From NCBI GenBank assembly GCA_963210315.1, contig OY723278.1, positions 806,001 to 870,000 of the forward strand: 64,000 nt of DNA, read 5' to 3'. Shown here in pieces: positions 19,856-31,378 of this stretch (its first letter is position 1; each line of letters begins with the position of its first letter). The stretch comes from Rhynchopus euleeides (lineage: Eukaryota > Euglenozoa > Diplonemea > Diplonemida > Diplonemidae). The notes beneath the pieces were generated by a model. It did not search any database. It was not told the origin of the DNA and saw only the letters and a list, made by a program, of their open reading frames with translations. Position numbers and translations under genes: made by a program.

Positions 19856-22090
19856 CTAATCCACGGCATTATGGTGTTCATGTAGGTGGGGTGCCTGCTG
19901 TCCTCCCTGTGGAAACAGGGCAGCGGGTTCGCTTTCCTCTCCTGCGGGGCCGCCCTCCAGGGCAGCAGGGGCAGCGACGAACGGCAGAAGCGCAGAGCCT
20001 GAGGGCGAATTCAGCTTCTGCAGATACTCCTCTGAACCAGTAGTGCTGCCGCTGCCGCTGCCGCTGCCGCTGCCGCTGCCACCGCTGCAGGCATCCTGGA
20101 TGCCACTCCCATCGCCGCTGTCCTCCAAGTCGGCTGCATCGGTGACACTCCTGTTGAGCGCCTCCAGCAGCGACTTGCGGTGCTCCCCCTCCCCGCCTTC
20201 AAGCAGCTCGTCGCGGCACTGCAGCCACTTCCGCTTGCTCTGCACGGCAAGGTCGTAGTCGGTCTGCACCTCCTCTGGCGCGGCACACCCCGAGGCAAGC
20301 TTCTTCAGCAGAAGCTCGACCTTCGCCTCCAACGCCTTGACACGGTCCTCATACACCTCGCGCAGGAAGGCAAGCTTGCTGCCATACTCCGACTTGATGC
20401 GGCACTGCTCCTGCGTGTTGGTGTCATCCCCAGCCCCGCCCTGCCCCTCCGCCTTCTGCGGGGAGGCCTGGTTGTGCTGCAGCGCATCCGCAACCTGCTT
20501 CGTCTGCATCTTGATCTTATCGGGGGAGCCCGGCTTGCCCTCCGGCATGGCAGCAGCATCCTTGCGCAGCTGCCCCGACGGCACCGAGAGGGCGACGATC
20601 TTCATCAGATGCTTGTGCTCGTCGGATGTGGTGGCAATCTCCGTCACCCCGTCGATATGCGACTGCACGCTCTCCAATGCGGTGTAAAGGTCACCCAGCG
20701 ACTTCGGCGCCTCTGTCACATCATCCCCCCCGCCTGCCTTCCGTGTGTAGTGCGTGATACGCCCCGTGTGGTCCACCGTCAGCAGCGTGCCCCTCGGGCA
20801 GGCTGTGCGGAACGTGCTCTGGAGGGTGACAACGGTGCGCCTCACATCGCAGAGCTTCGCGCGGAGGGTCTGCAGCTTGGCATTCTGCAGCTCGTATGAC
20901 TTGAGGTGCTGCACCGACAGGTTGAGGATACGCTTCTTATCGCTGAGCGCGATGTGGAGATCCTTCGCTGTCTGGTGCAGCCCCTCCCTCACCGCGTTGA
21001 ACCGCGACGTCAGGTGGTGCAGGTGCACCTCGAGAGACTTCAGCTTCGACTTCTCCCCCTTCCCACGGTTGGCCCCCTCTGCTGCCGCCTCCCGCGCCGT
21101 GGCCTCGACGCCCAGATCCGCCAGCATGTCCTGGAAGAACCGCAGTCTCTGCTGCACCGCATCGATGGAATGGCTGAAGGCAGAACGGATGGGCGCAAGC
21201 CTCTCATGCAGCTTCGCATCCTCCGAGGCGAGGCGCAGCTCGTCCTCATTGTAGTAGATGTAGTCGTCAGCAAGCTGCTCGAAGAGGAGTGCCATCTGCT
21301 CTTCCAGAGCGGAGCTCTTCACCTCAAGCCCTGTGTGCGTTGCCTCGAGGGTCTCCAAAGCGTGCCTCTGCTGCGCCTCGCGTGCCTCCAGGGTCTTGAC
21401 GCGGCTCTGCAGGTTGGCGATTTCCGCCTTCGCCTCAGACAGCTCCGACGACATGTCGATCAGCTTCTTCTTCGTGAGTCGCATCTCTGTGAAGTGGAAC
21501 AGCTCGTCTGCGATGTCCTCAGAGAAGACCGCGTCGAAGAATGCGGCGAGCTGTCGCGTCAGCAGCGACACGACGCGGTGCAGCCGCGACGTCAGCAGGA
21601 TGAGGTCCGTCATGGGGGAGGCGGATGCGTAGGTAAAGCCGGGCAGCTGCGACGCCATGTTTTTGAAGGCGATCACATCGTAGAGGCTGCCCGCCAGGGA
21701 GGTGACGGTGCCCATCAGGCCCTCCTTCAGGCACTTCAGGGTCAGCCAGTGCCGTGTGGAGAGGTCGCCCAGCTGGTCCTGCAGCGTGAGGGCGGAGGGG
21801 ATGAAGGAGGCGTCGGTCTGTGCCGCGGTCTCAACGCAGTAGCCCCGGTTGGCCCGCCCGCCTGCCAGGGCGCGCAGGGCGTGTGCCTTGGTGGCAAGGC
21901 TCACGTGGGCACCACCTCCCTTGTCGGTGGGTGGGGGTGTTGCGGCCTTGGGGCTGCGTGTAGGCTCGTCTGTGCGGGGGGACGTGATCTCATCGGCGCG
22001 GCGCGGCCTTGTGCTCGCCCCCTTTGCCGGGGTTTTCCCGTGCTGATGCGCCTTCTGCTGGGCAGCCAGGTTCCCCAGACGCGCCTTCAT
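19856..22090 (-). CDS. Unrecognised coiled-coil protein, 744 residues
   Basis: I do not recognise the family. The open frame extends further upstream, but that part is Pro/Gly noise translated from G/C runs. ATG 22090 is preferred because a pyrimidine tract ending in AG lies about 50 bases upstream on the sense strand (22160-22142). The N-terminus is basic and low complexity. A conserved-looking helical domain covers about residues 100-220 (KCLKEGLMGTVTSLAG to the HFTEMRLTKKKL segment). Long coiled coil with heptad Leu/Ala follows at about 220-300, with more helical segments to about 640. Near the C-terminus a (Gly-Ser)n run is encoded by a CTGCCG repeat at 20046-20080. A cytoskeletal, flagellar or scaffold role is possible but is only a guess from the coiled coil. 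Confidence 0.75.
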   Translation of the reverse strand: MKARLGNLAAQQKAHQHGKTPAKGASTRPRRADEITSPRTDEPTRSPKAATPPPTDKGGGAHVSLATKAHALRALAGGRANRGYCVETAAQTDASFIPSALTLQDQLGDLSTRHWLTLKCLKEGLMGTVTSLAGSLYDVIAFKNMASQLPGFTYASASPMTDLILLTSRLHRVVSLLTRQLAAFFDAVFSEDIADELFHFTEMRLTKKKLIDMSSELSEAKAEIANLQSRVKTLEAREAQQRHALETLEATHTGLEVKSSALEEQMALLFEQLADDYIYYNEDELRLASEDAKLHERLAPIRSAFSHSIDAVQQRLRFFQDMLADLGVEATAREAAAEGANRGKGEKSKLKSLEVHLHHLTSRFNAVREGLHQTAKDLHIALSDKKRILNLSVQHLKSYELQNAKLQTLRAKLCDVRRTVVTLQSTFRTACPRGTLLTVDHTGRITHYTRKAGGGDDVTEAPKSLGDLYTALESVQSHIDGVTEIATTSDEHKHLMKIVALSVPSGQLRKDAAAMPEGKPGSPDKIKMQTKQVADALQHNQASPQKAEGQGGAGDDTNTQEQCRIKSEYGSKLAFLREVYEDRVKALEAKVELLLKKLASGCAAPEEVQTDYDLAVQSKRKWLQCRDELLEGGEGEHRKSLLEALNRSVTDAADLEDSGDGSGIQDACSGGSGSGSGSGSGSTTGSEEYLQKLNSPSGSALLPFVAAPAALEGGPAGEESEPAALFPQGGQQAPHLHEHHNAVD

Positions 22091-22471
22091 CTCTGTGTAG
22101 CCCACAGGGGGCAGTGCCCCTCGAAAGGGCGGTGTAAATGCCTGGGGGTGTGGGGGTAGGGTTCGGTGTGGGGGTTTGGGAAAGGATATGCTCTGCACAT
22201 GGACTGTGTCAAAAGAGCAGTGCATATTCGGGGCGTCCTGCGCTGCAGAGACAGAGACAAAGGGGCGTGGGGCGAGTCTCACGGAATGCAGTGGAGAAGA
22301 ACCGCTGTGCGAGGGGGGAGGGCGTTTATACTCAGCACCACACGACCGCCCACCCCACCCCACCCCACCCCCACACGAAACGCACCCCCCCCCCCCCTGG
22401 ATCGGGGGGGGATGCACAAAATATAGCATCCGACAGCCACCTCCTGACCCCACCCCACCCCCCCCCCCCCT
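22091..22471. other. Short intergenic spacer rich in C/G runs
   Basis: Contains CCACC and CCCAC simple repeats (22345-22370) and C/G runs at 22385-22410 and 22455-22472. It includes the probable splice acceptor of the coiled-coil gene. No gene is seen. Confidence 0.6.
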
Positions 22472-23071
22472 TCAAAGGAGAACGGGGAACAGCCAGCTCT
22501 TCCTGCCATCTGTTGTGTTGTGGTAGAAAACCTCGCCGTGATACGTGGCCGCCTCACTCCACCCCGGAGGCAACGGGTCGGAGAGAAACCTACGGGACGG
22601 CTCGGGGCCGTACCGCACCACGAGCGCCCGCAGCAGCTCCTCCTCCCTGCGCGAATGGGCCCGCAGGATAGCCACGATATGCGGCAACTGGGAAGGGTCG
22701 TGGCAGGAGAAAAACCGCCGCAGCCTCTCATAGTAGGGCAGCGCCCCACCGCCGACGGGCCGCCTGCCCCCTGCCCCTGGGAAGGGCATCCCCACCACAT
22801 CCGAGACAATGTCGGAGCGGGGCAGGCCGCCGTCAGACGCAGGCACGCACACCCCCCCTGCCGCCCCACCCTGGGGCAAAGGCGCAGCAGCGTGCCCAGT
22901 CTGCGGGGGTGACTCTGCGGGCGCCTCGGTGGAAGCTGTGGAAGCCGTGTCGTGCGCTGCTGCCGCACTGCCGGCACGTCTCTGCCGCAGACCCCGCCGG
23001 TGTGCTGCGGTGGACCGAGGCGACCCACCCCACTGTGCGCCCCCGCTGGCGGCGTTCCAGCCGGGGGACAT
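22472..23071 (-). CDS. WW-domain protein with protist REEELL motif
   Basis: A 199-residue protein from ATG 23071. The frame is open to 23191, but a clean acceptor (CTTTTTCTACTTTTCAG on the sense strand, ending at 23111) lies 40 bases before this ATG. The C-terminal 30 residues form a WW domain: LPPGW, then VFYHN and a second Trp with Pro (WLFP), the pattern that binds proline-rich ligands. Before it is a segment YYERLRRFF...REEELLRALVVRYGPEP, which resembles a short motif that from memory recurs in many proteins of kinetoplastids and other protists (RLxxFY...REEELFxALVxKYGPEP). The N-terminal half is Ala/Gly/Pro-rich. The function is not known; it probably acts as an adaptor. Confidence 0.75.
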   Translation of the reverse strand: MSPGWNAASGGAQWGGSPRSTAAHRRGLRQRRAGSAAAAHDTASTASTEAPAESPPQTGHAAAPLPQGGAAGGVCVPASDGGLPRSDIVSDVVGMPFPGAGGRRPVGGGALPYYERLRRFFSCHDPSQLPHIVAILRAHSRREEELLRALVVRYGPEPSRRFLSDPLPPGWSEAATYHGEVFYHNTTDGRKSWLFPVLL

Positions 23072-23694
23072 AGGGGGGTGTGCGGGGTATGTGGCCCCAG
23101 TGGTCCCGCACTGAAAAGTAGAAAAAGATAAGGCGTTGTTTGTGCGCCAAACCCGGGAAGTAGATAAAAGTAGTGTGCAGAAGAGAGACAAAGATAAGAC
23201 AGGGGGGGGTCGACTGACCCAACCCCTTCACTTGACAGACAGCAGCAGCAGGATGAAGCGCTATGGGGAATGGAGGGGGTGGGGGTGGGGTTGAGGGCGA
23301 GGTGTCGCCGCGCCTGCCACTGTGCATGTGTGTGTTGTGCCACACCGAGATCCTCCCTGCCGTTGTGTGGCACCAGCAGGCGTGGGGAGAGGTGGGGTGG
23401 GTGGGGGGGTGGCGCCACATCAGTGGGATCTCGTCTCATCTCACCCCCACCCCCCCTTCCCCTCCGGTGGCCTTCTTGCGCAGTGCCACACTCATTTTTT
23501 TTGTTTCAATTCTCGACAGCGTGTTGCAGTCTCTCACCCCCCGCCCGGCATTTTGAGACGACGGTGCAGCGCTCACAATTGCTAGAGGCAGAAGAGCGTT
23601 CCCGCTGCATTTTTTTTGAACATTTTTTCCCTCATTTCCACCGTGCTTTTTGGTTTGCAGTTGTTGCTGCGATATTTTTGTTTTTATTTTTGAA

Positions 23695-23803
23695 GGGGGC
23701 CCTCGCTACGAGTCACTGTGAGTCACGAGTCGTCAGTTGTCAGCCAAACATGGCTGACTTCTCACTTTTTCTCACTCAGTCACACTTGGTAGCGAGGGCC
23801 CCC
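23695..23803. mobile_element. 109-bp MITE, copy 3 (TSD GAA)
   Basis: By eye identical over 109 bp to the copy at 7183-7291, with terminal inverted repeats GGGGGCCCTCGCTAC and GAA on both flanks. The distance of 16.5 kb between identical copies with different target duplications shows transposition rather than local duplication. Confidence 0.88.
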
Positions 23804-24841
23804 GAAAGCTCTTTTTGAAATATTTGGGTCAGTGCAGAACCGTGGCTCAAGGCCTCTGCATACATGAACGGAGACAGGCTTCGCAGACGCGAAATAGGCG
23901 TGCTCCATGGGGAGGAGACACACACAAGATGGCAGGGGCAAGATTTTGCCAAAGCGCGCGAGAGATAGAAAAGACAGGTGGTAGGTGGGTGTGACTGTTT
24001 TCGGGTTTGTAGCTCTTGCCACCGGTGACGTTGTCCAGGAGAAGCGCGGCACGGTTTGAATTTGCTGACAACACCCATCGCTCCTCCTGATTTGTCATTC
24101 AAACGGCGTGGCTCTTGAAACGCAAGATACGGCTTGTCATTTCTGTATCTGCGGCTGGTCTGAGGGGGTGGGAAAGAATATAAGGGGGGGTCTTCGCTCC
24201 ATCCGCCAAAAAAAAACCAAAAAAAACCGGAAAAAACCCGTGAAAAAGTCGGAAAAAAAGAGTGTGGGGAGTTGGGTCCAGTTTAGCAAAGTGAGCTTAT
24301 TTTTCGAAATTTGAAAAATTGGGGACACCAAAAGTCCCCAGAAAAATCTTCGACTTGGCCCGCAGAGAGATTTTTTTTGGTGAAAAACGATTTCAACAGT
24401 TGTCCAACAGTTGCTGTACAAGACGGCACACCGTTCTCTGCGCATGGGCTGCTGCACGTGAATCATTTGGATGTCCGAGGGGCTATCGGAACGAGGAGGG
24501 CCACGAGCCTGAACTACCCGCCAGCAGTGATCCCGTGCCAGGGCTGGCAGGGGGCCGCGGCCCCACCTCCCTTTTTCTGTAATTCTTTGGGAGGGTGGGC
24601 CGCCAGGGGTGGCATGGCCCTACCCTCGGCCCTACCTCCCGGGTCAGATTTTGGGGCTTTTGGGTTCGGCCTTGTGGCCGAGTTTTCATGCGCCGCAGCG
24701 TATGAAAACCCAACGGCATGCTGGGGGCTTGATGGTGTTCATCGAAGCGCCCCTCATCATGTCCCAAGCGAAGGACCATCTCCGCCTGGAATGTGCAACA
24801 GCACCAACCGGTGTGGGGACTCGCCTTCGAAGACTTTCAGG

Positions 24842-24897
24842 ATGTTCACTACCGTGGGCTCCGGCGGCTGGGGGGCTCCGCCCCCCAGACCCCCTGT
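24842..24897 (-). repeat. Dispersed GC-hairpin repeat, copy 2
   Basis: Minus-strand copy of the repeat at 643: the hairpin GGGGGGCGGAGCCCCCC followed by CAGCCGCCGGAG and CACGGTAGTGAACATC. Confidence 0.85.
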
Positions 24898-26053
24898 AGG
24901 CTGTCTCGCGACCAAGTCCTTGCGTGTATGGGATTGATCATCGCACAGCATCCACAAAGCGATGCAAGCCATGAGATTTGCTGCCGTTCCTGAACACTAG
25001 CTGGCAAAGTTTCTCGGGATTGCAGTTTTGCAAGTACTCAAAGGCAATCCAAGATCCCCTGGATTCCTGATTTTTGATCCAGCAGGCGACGACCAAAGGC
25101 AGCAACATCCGGTGCCTCTCGAATTGGGGGAAAATGTTCTGTGGTCGTGTATTCGATCCTGTTTGCATCATACCACGGGAAGTCGGGGCGGGGTTGGGCT
25201 GCACCTTTTTTCTCGCGAGCTCGGCCCACCCTGTGCCCTACCTCTTTTTTGGTTTGCCCGACCCCCAGCGAGATCACTGGCAGCCAGACCTTGTTCAACA
25301 TAAACAGCAGACAAGAGAGCAGAATGGAGTGCGGGGCAGCTGCCGTGTTCCCATAAAAACATCGCACCTCTGGCGCTGCCTGCACGAAAGGGACGGGTAA
25401 CCTGCAGGTCACCCACAGCAGCCTACTGCCTACGTTTTATACAAGATCGGCGCCGACGACACGAAAGACTGTTCGATCTGCGGCGCAACAAGAATCTCCG
25501 GTGGGAACAGAACTGAGCGGCAACAGGATGCAATGCAGGCCCACCTCCGTTGCCCTGCGGCAAGAGCAGTCACATCGATTTCGTTGACAGGGCCTGCTCA
25601 CTGGTGTGTGACCACAGCAGATGGTGAGCTGCCCCACGGCAGAACACCTGGGACGGGGGATGGCTGCGACTGGGCATTACCAAACTCGTCATGATGTAGG
25701 ACTGCGGACAATTGGTCACCGAGAGCAAGTATGGCTCCCGCTCAGCTCTCACTGAAGCTGAACCAGATGCAAGTGGTGGGGGGAGGAGGGGATCCCAGGG
25801 GAGGACACACCGGTCGGCAACCCACGAGGACTGGCCCGTCCCAGTCAACAGAAGAACAAAGCAGGAACACCGACGCACCTAAACGTCATACTGAAGTGTG
25901 GGAGGAGGAGGCGAGCACAAAAGGGCGTCGGCTACCGCACGCCCTTTGGCCGCAGCCGACGACGACCGAACCGGCCCCCGGCCGGGAGGTGCGTGTGGCG
26001 TGGGGGGCGAAGCCCCCCACGCAAGGGGGGTCCGGGGGGCGAAGCCCCCCGGA

Positions 26054-26803
26054 AAAAAATTTGGGGTTTTTTGGCCTATTTTTGGCCATTTTCCGCTGCA
26101 TTTGTTTGATTTTGGGTCGGGAAAGGTATGGCCAGGAAGTGGGAAAAATTGGGGAAAAAGTCGGAAATTTTCAGGTTTGCCCATATAAACCATGGGTCAC
26201 AGATTCCGATTTTTGGGTCAGACTCCAAGTTTGACACAAGGGAAAATAGGCAAAAATTTTCACCTATTTTTGGTCACCTAAGGGGGGGCTTCGCTCCGGG
26301 TCACTGACCCAAGCTGACCCAGATTGACCCGGAGCGAAGCCCCCCATTTTCCTAAGGTGAAAAACCCCAGGGTGACCCAAATTGACCCAAATTGACCCGG
26401 AGCGAAGACCCCCATGTTCGTTCCCATAGGAAAAAATTTGGGGTTTTTTGGCCTATTTTTGGCCATTTTCCGCTGCATTTGTTTGATTTTGGGTCGGGAA
26501 AGGTATGGCCAGGAAGTGGGAAAAATTGGGGAAAAAGTCGGAAATTTTCAGGTTTGCCCATATAAACCATGGGTCACAGATTCCGATTTTTGGGTCAGAC
26601 TCCAAGTTTGACACAAGGGAAAATAGGCAAAAATTTTCACCTATTTTTGGTCACCTAAGGGGGGGCTTCGCTCCGGGTCACTGACCCAAGCTGACCCAGA
26701 TTGACCCGGAGCGAAGCCCCCCATTTTCCTAAGGTGAAAAACCCCAGGGTGACCCAAATTGACCCAAGTTGACCCAAATTGACCCGGAGCGAAGACCCCC
26801 AGG
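26054..26803. repeat. Tandem duplication, period about 377 bp
   Basis: Two nearly identical units start with an A run and TTTGGGGTTTTTTGG (26061 and 26438). Each contains an inverted-repeat module with ends GGGGGGCTTCGCTCCGGGTCA and TGACCCGGAGCGAAG (26283-26345 and 26673-26725), followed by repeats of the 10-mer TTGACCCAAA and a second CGGAGCGAAGACCCCC end (to 26413 and 26800). Unit 2 has one extra 10-mer. The module ends resemble the TIRs of the 109-bp MITEs. Confidence 0.85.
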
Positions 26804-27605
26804 GGGACACAAAAGAAAAGGGGGGGCTCTAAAGGGGAAATAAGGAGGTGGCAAATAAAGCAAAGAGACGCAGGACCTCAGAATAGTTCGGGATCTTTTT
26901 AAAAAAACTTACAGTTCGGGGGGGTGAGCCTTCCCGACACTCATGACATGCGCTGCTGGTTTTTTTTGGCTCTGTGTGAGCATGCCAACCACGCCGCTGC
27001 TAAAAAGAGCGATTTTGCTTATACACACAAGCTGCAGTATGTTGTATTTCCCCAAAACATACACACAACCACCCACCCATGCTCCCGTTTGACCCATCTC
27101 GCAAAATCGTGCACCTTGAGATATATGGGGAGGGAGGGGGGTCAACACCTACAATCCAATCGCAGTGAGAAGAGAACCCATGAAGCTAGAACGCTAGAAA
27201 GGATGCCACGGGGCCTTCGCCACGGGTATAAAAGAAAGACAATCATTCATTGTACTGCTGACGGCACCACATCACTGCAAAAAAAAACACACACACACCA
27301 GCTCGAGTTGTGTCTTGGCTTTGGCTTGCTTTTATCACTGGTGTTGCTCCATATGCACCATCCCGGGCTTGCAACTTCCGGGTTAGGTCAAGGGTCTGCT
27401 GCCCGTGGATGGCACATATCGCATCACTGTGTGGGTGCCGCGCACTATCTCTTTCCTGCCCGAGGCCCCTGCAGGGCTTGTGGGGTGGGGTGGGGGTGGT
27501 GAAGTAGAAGAAAACCCTTCACTCGATATGCGGGGCTGGGGGGGGAGTGGGGGGAGGGGGTCGGCAGACACACGACTGCCTCACAGCCCTGTCGTTCCCT
27601 GCAAC

Positions 27606-30600
27606 TTACCACCGGAACCTGTACCGCACGGAGGGAACCGTTGCGCTCTCGCCATCGTAGTCCGCAAGGACCTCGATGTTGATGTAGCGCGTCGAGAGGG
27701 GCAGCTCGACCTTGGAGATCGACTGGACAAGCTCCGAAAGCTTCATCTTCAGGCGCTTCGACTTCTCAGACTGCTTCTGGAAGAAGGTGTAGATGATGCA
27801 GCTTCCTGCAGAGATCTGTAGAGGGAGGTGAGTGTGTGTGAACGTCGAGTCCCGCAAATTGTTGTCGATCCAGTTCAGAACCAATAAAAAAGGTCTGGGT
27901 TTGAACGATTTTGAACGATTTTTGGCCGTGCTCGTAGCATTCCCCGTTGAGGGGGTCGCTATTTCGTGTTCTCCTGGCCGCACGGAGGCATTGCCTTACG
28001 TCGCCTCTTCCTCTTTTCCTTTGGTGGTGTGTTGGTCTGGCACAGAGGGCGGGAAAGGTTTTGATAAGTGGTTTTGTGTTGCTCTCAAAGCCCACTGCGT
28101 GCCAGTACGCTCCCACTGGTTCTTTCGTTGTGGCAAACAAGCTTGTTTGGGGAAGAACCCCCTGATCTGGGGTTGTTTCTCGAAAGCGCTGAGGGAGCCA
28201 CCGGACATACCATGGAGACCTCGAGGTTGTGGCGCTCCTCGAACAGGTCGATGAACTGGCGCAGGGTGATGTCCTTCCCCTCGTCGATGTCGAAGCGGTC
28301 CCACAGCGTCCACTTCACCAGGTTGTCCGCCGGGCCGTACGTGACCTCCGGTGCCTTCGCAGGCTCGCTCAGCGTCAGGAAGGGGATGGCGAGGTTGAGG
28401 AATCCGTTCTTGAAGTCCTCCAGCGTCTTACCCTGCTGCACCACCTTCAGCAGCTCGAAGCACACCAGCCCCGTCACCAGGGCGGTGGTTGTCACCATCG
28501 CAGGGATGATCTGCGAGAGGGGGGAAGGTCGCACAAGCAAAGGCACAAGGGAACACATGTTTGGGAGAAGATCAAATCAACGCCACTCCGGCATGCACAG
28601 TGTATACCTTTCCGGCAATCAGCTTAGTCCGCGTGCGGTCGGCCTCCGGGATCTTGTAGATCCGTGCACGCAGGTTGGAGCATGCGGTGATGAAGTCGAT
28701 GTGGTGGTTGGAGTCGTCGTCCTTCTCGAAGGACACCTCGTTCAGCGTCTTCGTGAGGGAGCTGCGCGGGGGCAGGCGTGCCTGCACCTCCTCGGGGCTG
28801 GCAGACAGCTCCGGCTGCGTGTTGTTGACCTTCTGGTTCTCCTCCGTCTGAATGGCCACCGTCTTCGCCTCCCACTGCACAGGGGGCAGGGCCCCTGCGT
28901 GCTGCGCTGCCTGTGGGTGCGGGACAGTGAGTATCACGAGAGCACGCAGTCGGTGTGGCCTGCTCTCCAAACAACATTCGCACCAGGGTGTCCTGCAGCA
29001 CAGCTACTCCATCGCTCCATACCTTAGCTTGGTCCATGTTCGGCTCGAGCCCGTACACCTGCGCACGCAGGTGCGCACAGTGGTACACAAAGGAGGCGTG
29101 CAGCTCATCGCTTGCTTCGAACTGTGTTGTGGTGGCCAGGCAGGTTGTGGTCAGGCAATGCGATGGCAAGGCTGCTGTTTGTAATTCATACCTCAACGAT
29201 GGTCGGAGGGCGCTTCGCCCCGCTCCAGAACAGCTCCCCTGTCGAGGTGCGCTGGTCCAGCGGCAGGTTGTGCAGCAGCGTCCGGATCTCGTTAGTGAAC
29301 ATCTCGTCGAACTTCCTGCGCCCCCACGCCACGCAGTCCTCGAAGGACTTGGGCTGGTCCTTGCCGACCGCCGCCTCGACGGTCAGCAGGGTGGTCAGGC
29401 GGCTGCCGGGCTCCTTCTCCAGGTTGGTGAGGAAGTCGGGGTCGTTGATGTAGCAGTTCACATCACGCGGCACAGTCGTGAAGAGGCCCTCGAGCGCCTC
29501 ACGCGCCCACTGGATGGTGTGCTCGATGGCATTGGGGAAGCTCTTCAGCGTGCAGAAGGGCACGGTCTTCTCCGGAGGGTCGCGGCTGCTGCCGTACGAC
29601 TCCGTCAGGTGCGGCACCACCACCTGCACGTTGCCCTTCGACCCAAGCGTGCCCGACTCCAGCAGCGGCTTGCGGAACTGCACGCAGCGCGAGTCGACGT
29701 AGAGACGCGCCTCCACGTTGTCCAGGGCGTTGGTAACGCAGTCGATGGAGTCCCAGAACACGTCGTCGAAGATGTGCTCCGTGCTCGGTGCCACCTTCTC
29801 CGTCAGGTGCTTCACGTTGAGGTCGGGGTTCATGGCACGTGCTGCCGCGGCAGCGCACTCGGACTTCAGCTTCCCGATGTCAGCAGGGCGGAAGAGGAAC
29901 TGCCTGCTGAGGTTGCTTTTCTCAATGCCGTCCATGTCGGTCACGACCACGCCACCCTTCTCCGAGGCACCCACGCCCAGCATCGCAAAGTTCTTCATGA
30001 ATTCGCACCCGAGGGCACCTGCACCGACGACGAAGAACTTCGAGTCGTGGAGGCGCTGCTGGAACTCTTTGCCGAAGACAGCAATGAGGCCGTCGTAGCG
30101 TGTGCCCTGCGGCTGGCACGACTCCGGGGAGGGTGCCGGCGACACGAGGCACTCACGCGCGTCGAAGTAGAACCACTGGTTGATGGGGGTGAACTTCCCA
30201 CTCGCCGCCTTGAGCACCTCGTGTGCTGCAAACCCGCCCAGCATGGAGGCCATGGGATTCACGTTGCCCGACGACACCTTGGCCAGCTGCTCGACCAGCG
30301 CCTCGTCGAAGGCGGTGTCGGGGAAGGCCTTGTGGTGCTCCTTCGCAAGGCGCACCACCTCTGCCGCATGGTCCGCGTTGTGCGGGGCAGGGAGGTGGCC
30401 CTTGGCCTTCTCGAAGTCGTGCAGCCCCAGGAACAGCATGTGCAGCGTGTTGGGGGCGTCGAACTTCGCGAAGTCAGTGGTGAGGAACTCCGGCTCCTTG
30501 ATGGCCTGCTCCAGCGGCTTGAAGGGCATCTTCACCGGCTGGCGCACGCGGGTGACGTACCCGCCACGCTCATACTTCAGGCCCGAAGTGTCGTACGGCT

Positions 30601-31378
30601 TGTCGTCCTTCAGCAGGGTGAAGCTGAAGGGGCCGGACACCTTCACCTGGAACAGGTTGGGGTTGGCCACATCCTGCGACGCGTTGTGCAGCTCAGGGAA
30701 CTGCGGCAAATCGGTGAACAGCACCGTGTCGCCGTCGCTCAGCTCGTGGCGGTGGTCCTCGTTGACGTTGACGATGGCGCCGATGTGCGTCACCAGCAGG
30801 GTCTTGATCTCCTCCCCGTCAGTGTCGAACACGATGTGCTCAGGACCGTCATCCACGAAGATGCACCCCGCCAGACCACGCGACTCGGTCGCGATAAACT
30901 TAATCCCCGCCTGGCGGCACACCTGGTTCTGTGCCGTGAGGTGTGTGGTGCACTGGTCCACGAAGACCACGACCTGCTGCGACGACGCGTGCTGCGCCAG
31001 GCTGGCCGCCTTCCACTGAGCCAGCGCATCGGCAGTCAGCTCCGTACCTTCGAACTTGCGAACCGCCGCATACTTGTTCAGCTCCTGCAGACGTGAGATG
31101 CTCGCATCCACACGGTTCTTCCCAACATCGCTGTTGCCGTAGTAGAAGGCAGACGACAGGTCACGCCACTCCACAGGCTTCGGGTCGAACAGCGTGACGG
31201 ACCGCACCCCCGTGAGGATGATGTTCTTCGCAACCTCCATCCCGGTGCCCGACAGCCCGCTGATCAGCACATCCGTGCGCCCGAGGCGCATCTGCGCGTC
31301 GGCACCGATCGCATATGTCTGGCGGTTGTACAGCGCCTCGTCGAAGCGCTCCTCGTCCACATCCATCCCGCCGGACAT
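27606..31378 (-). CDS. UBA1: Ubiquitin-activating enzyme E1
   Basis: Activates ubiquitin by adenylation and thioester formation in cytosol and nucleus. Five exons: 31378-29193 (through the codon ending at 29192), 29121-29023, 28910-28608, 28510-28211 and 27815-27606. Introns are 70, 112, 97 and 395 bp, all phase 0, all beginning GTAT and ending AG. The spliced product is 1032 residues, normal for UBA1. ATG 31378 ([11 protein letters not shown]) is preferred: the longer frame begins with TTG, and a CACCACCCTGCAG acceptor lies 33 bases upstream. Visible parts: the inactive adenylation half (about 17-400), the active adenylation half with GAGALGCEF and [17 protein letters not shown] (about 450-510), catalytic Cys609 in [16 protein letters not shown], and the C-terminal ubiquitin-fold domain in exons 4-5 ending VRYRFRW. 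I see no defect. Confidence 0.96.

Larger units (their letters stand above)
23072..27605. other. Repeat-rich intergenic region without genes
   Basis: No gene is recognised over 4.5 kb. The region holds a 109-bp MITE (23695-23803), one terminus like that of the MITE family without a partner (GGGGTCTTCGCT near 24188), a GC-hairpin repeat (24842-24897), further GC hairpins with GGGGGGCGAAGCCCCCC (26005-26050), and a 377-bp-period tandem duplication (26054-26803). A-rich tracts with GGAAAAA units are common. Confidence 0.65.

Noticed and set aside
22091-22453. N-terminal extension of the coiled-coil ORF
   Set aside because: It consists of Pro/Gly-rich translation of C/G runs and lies upstream of a probable splice acceptor.
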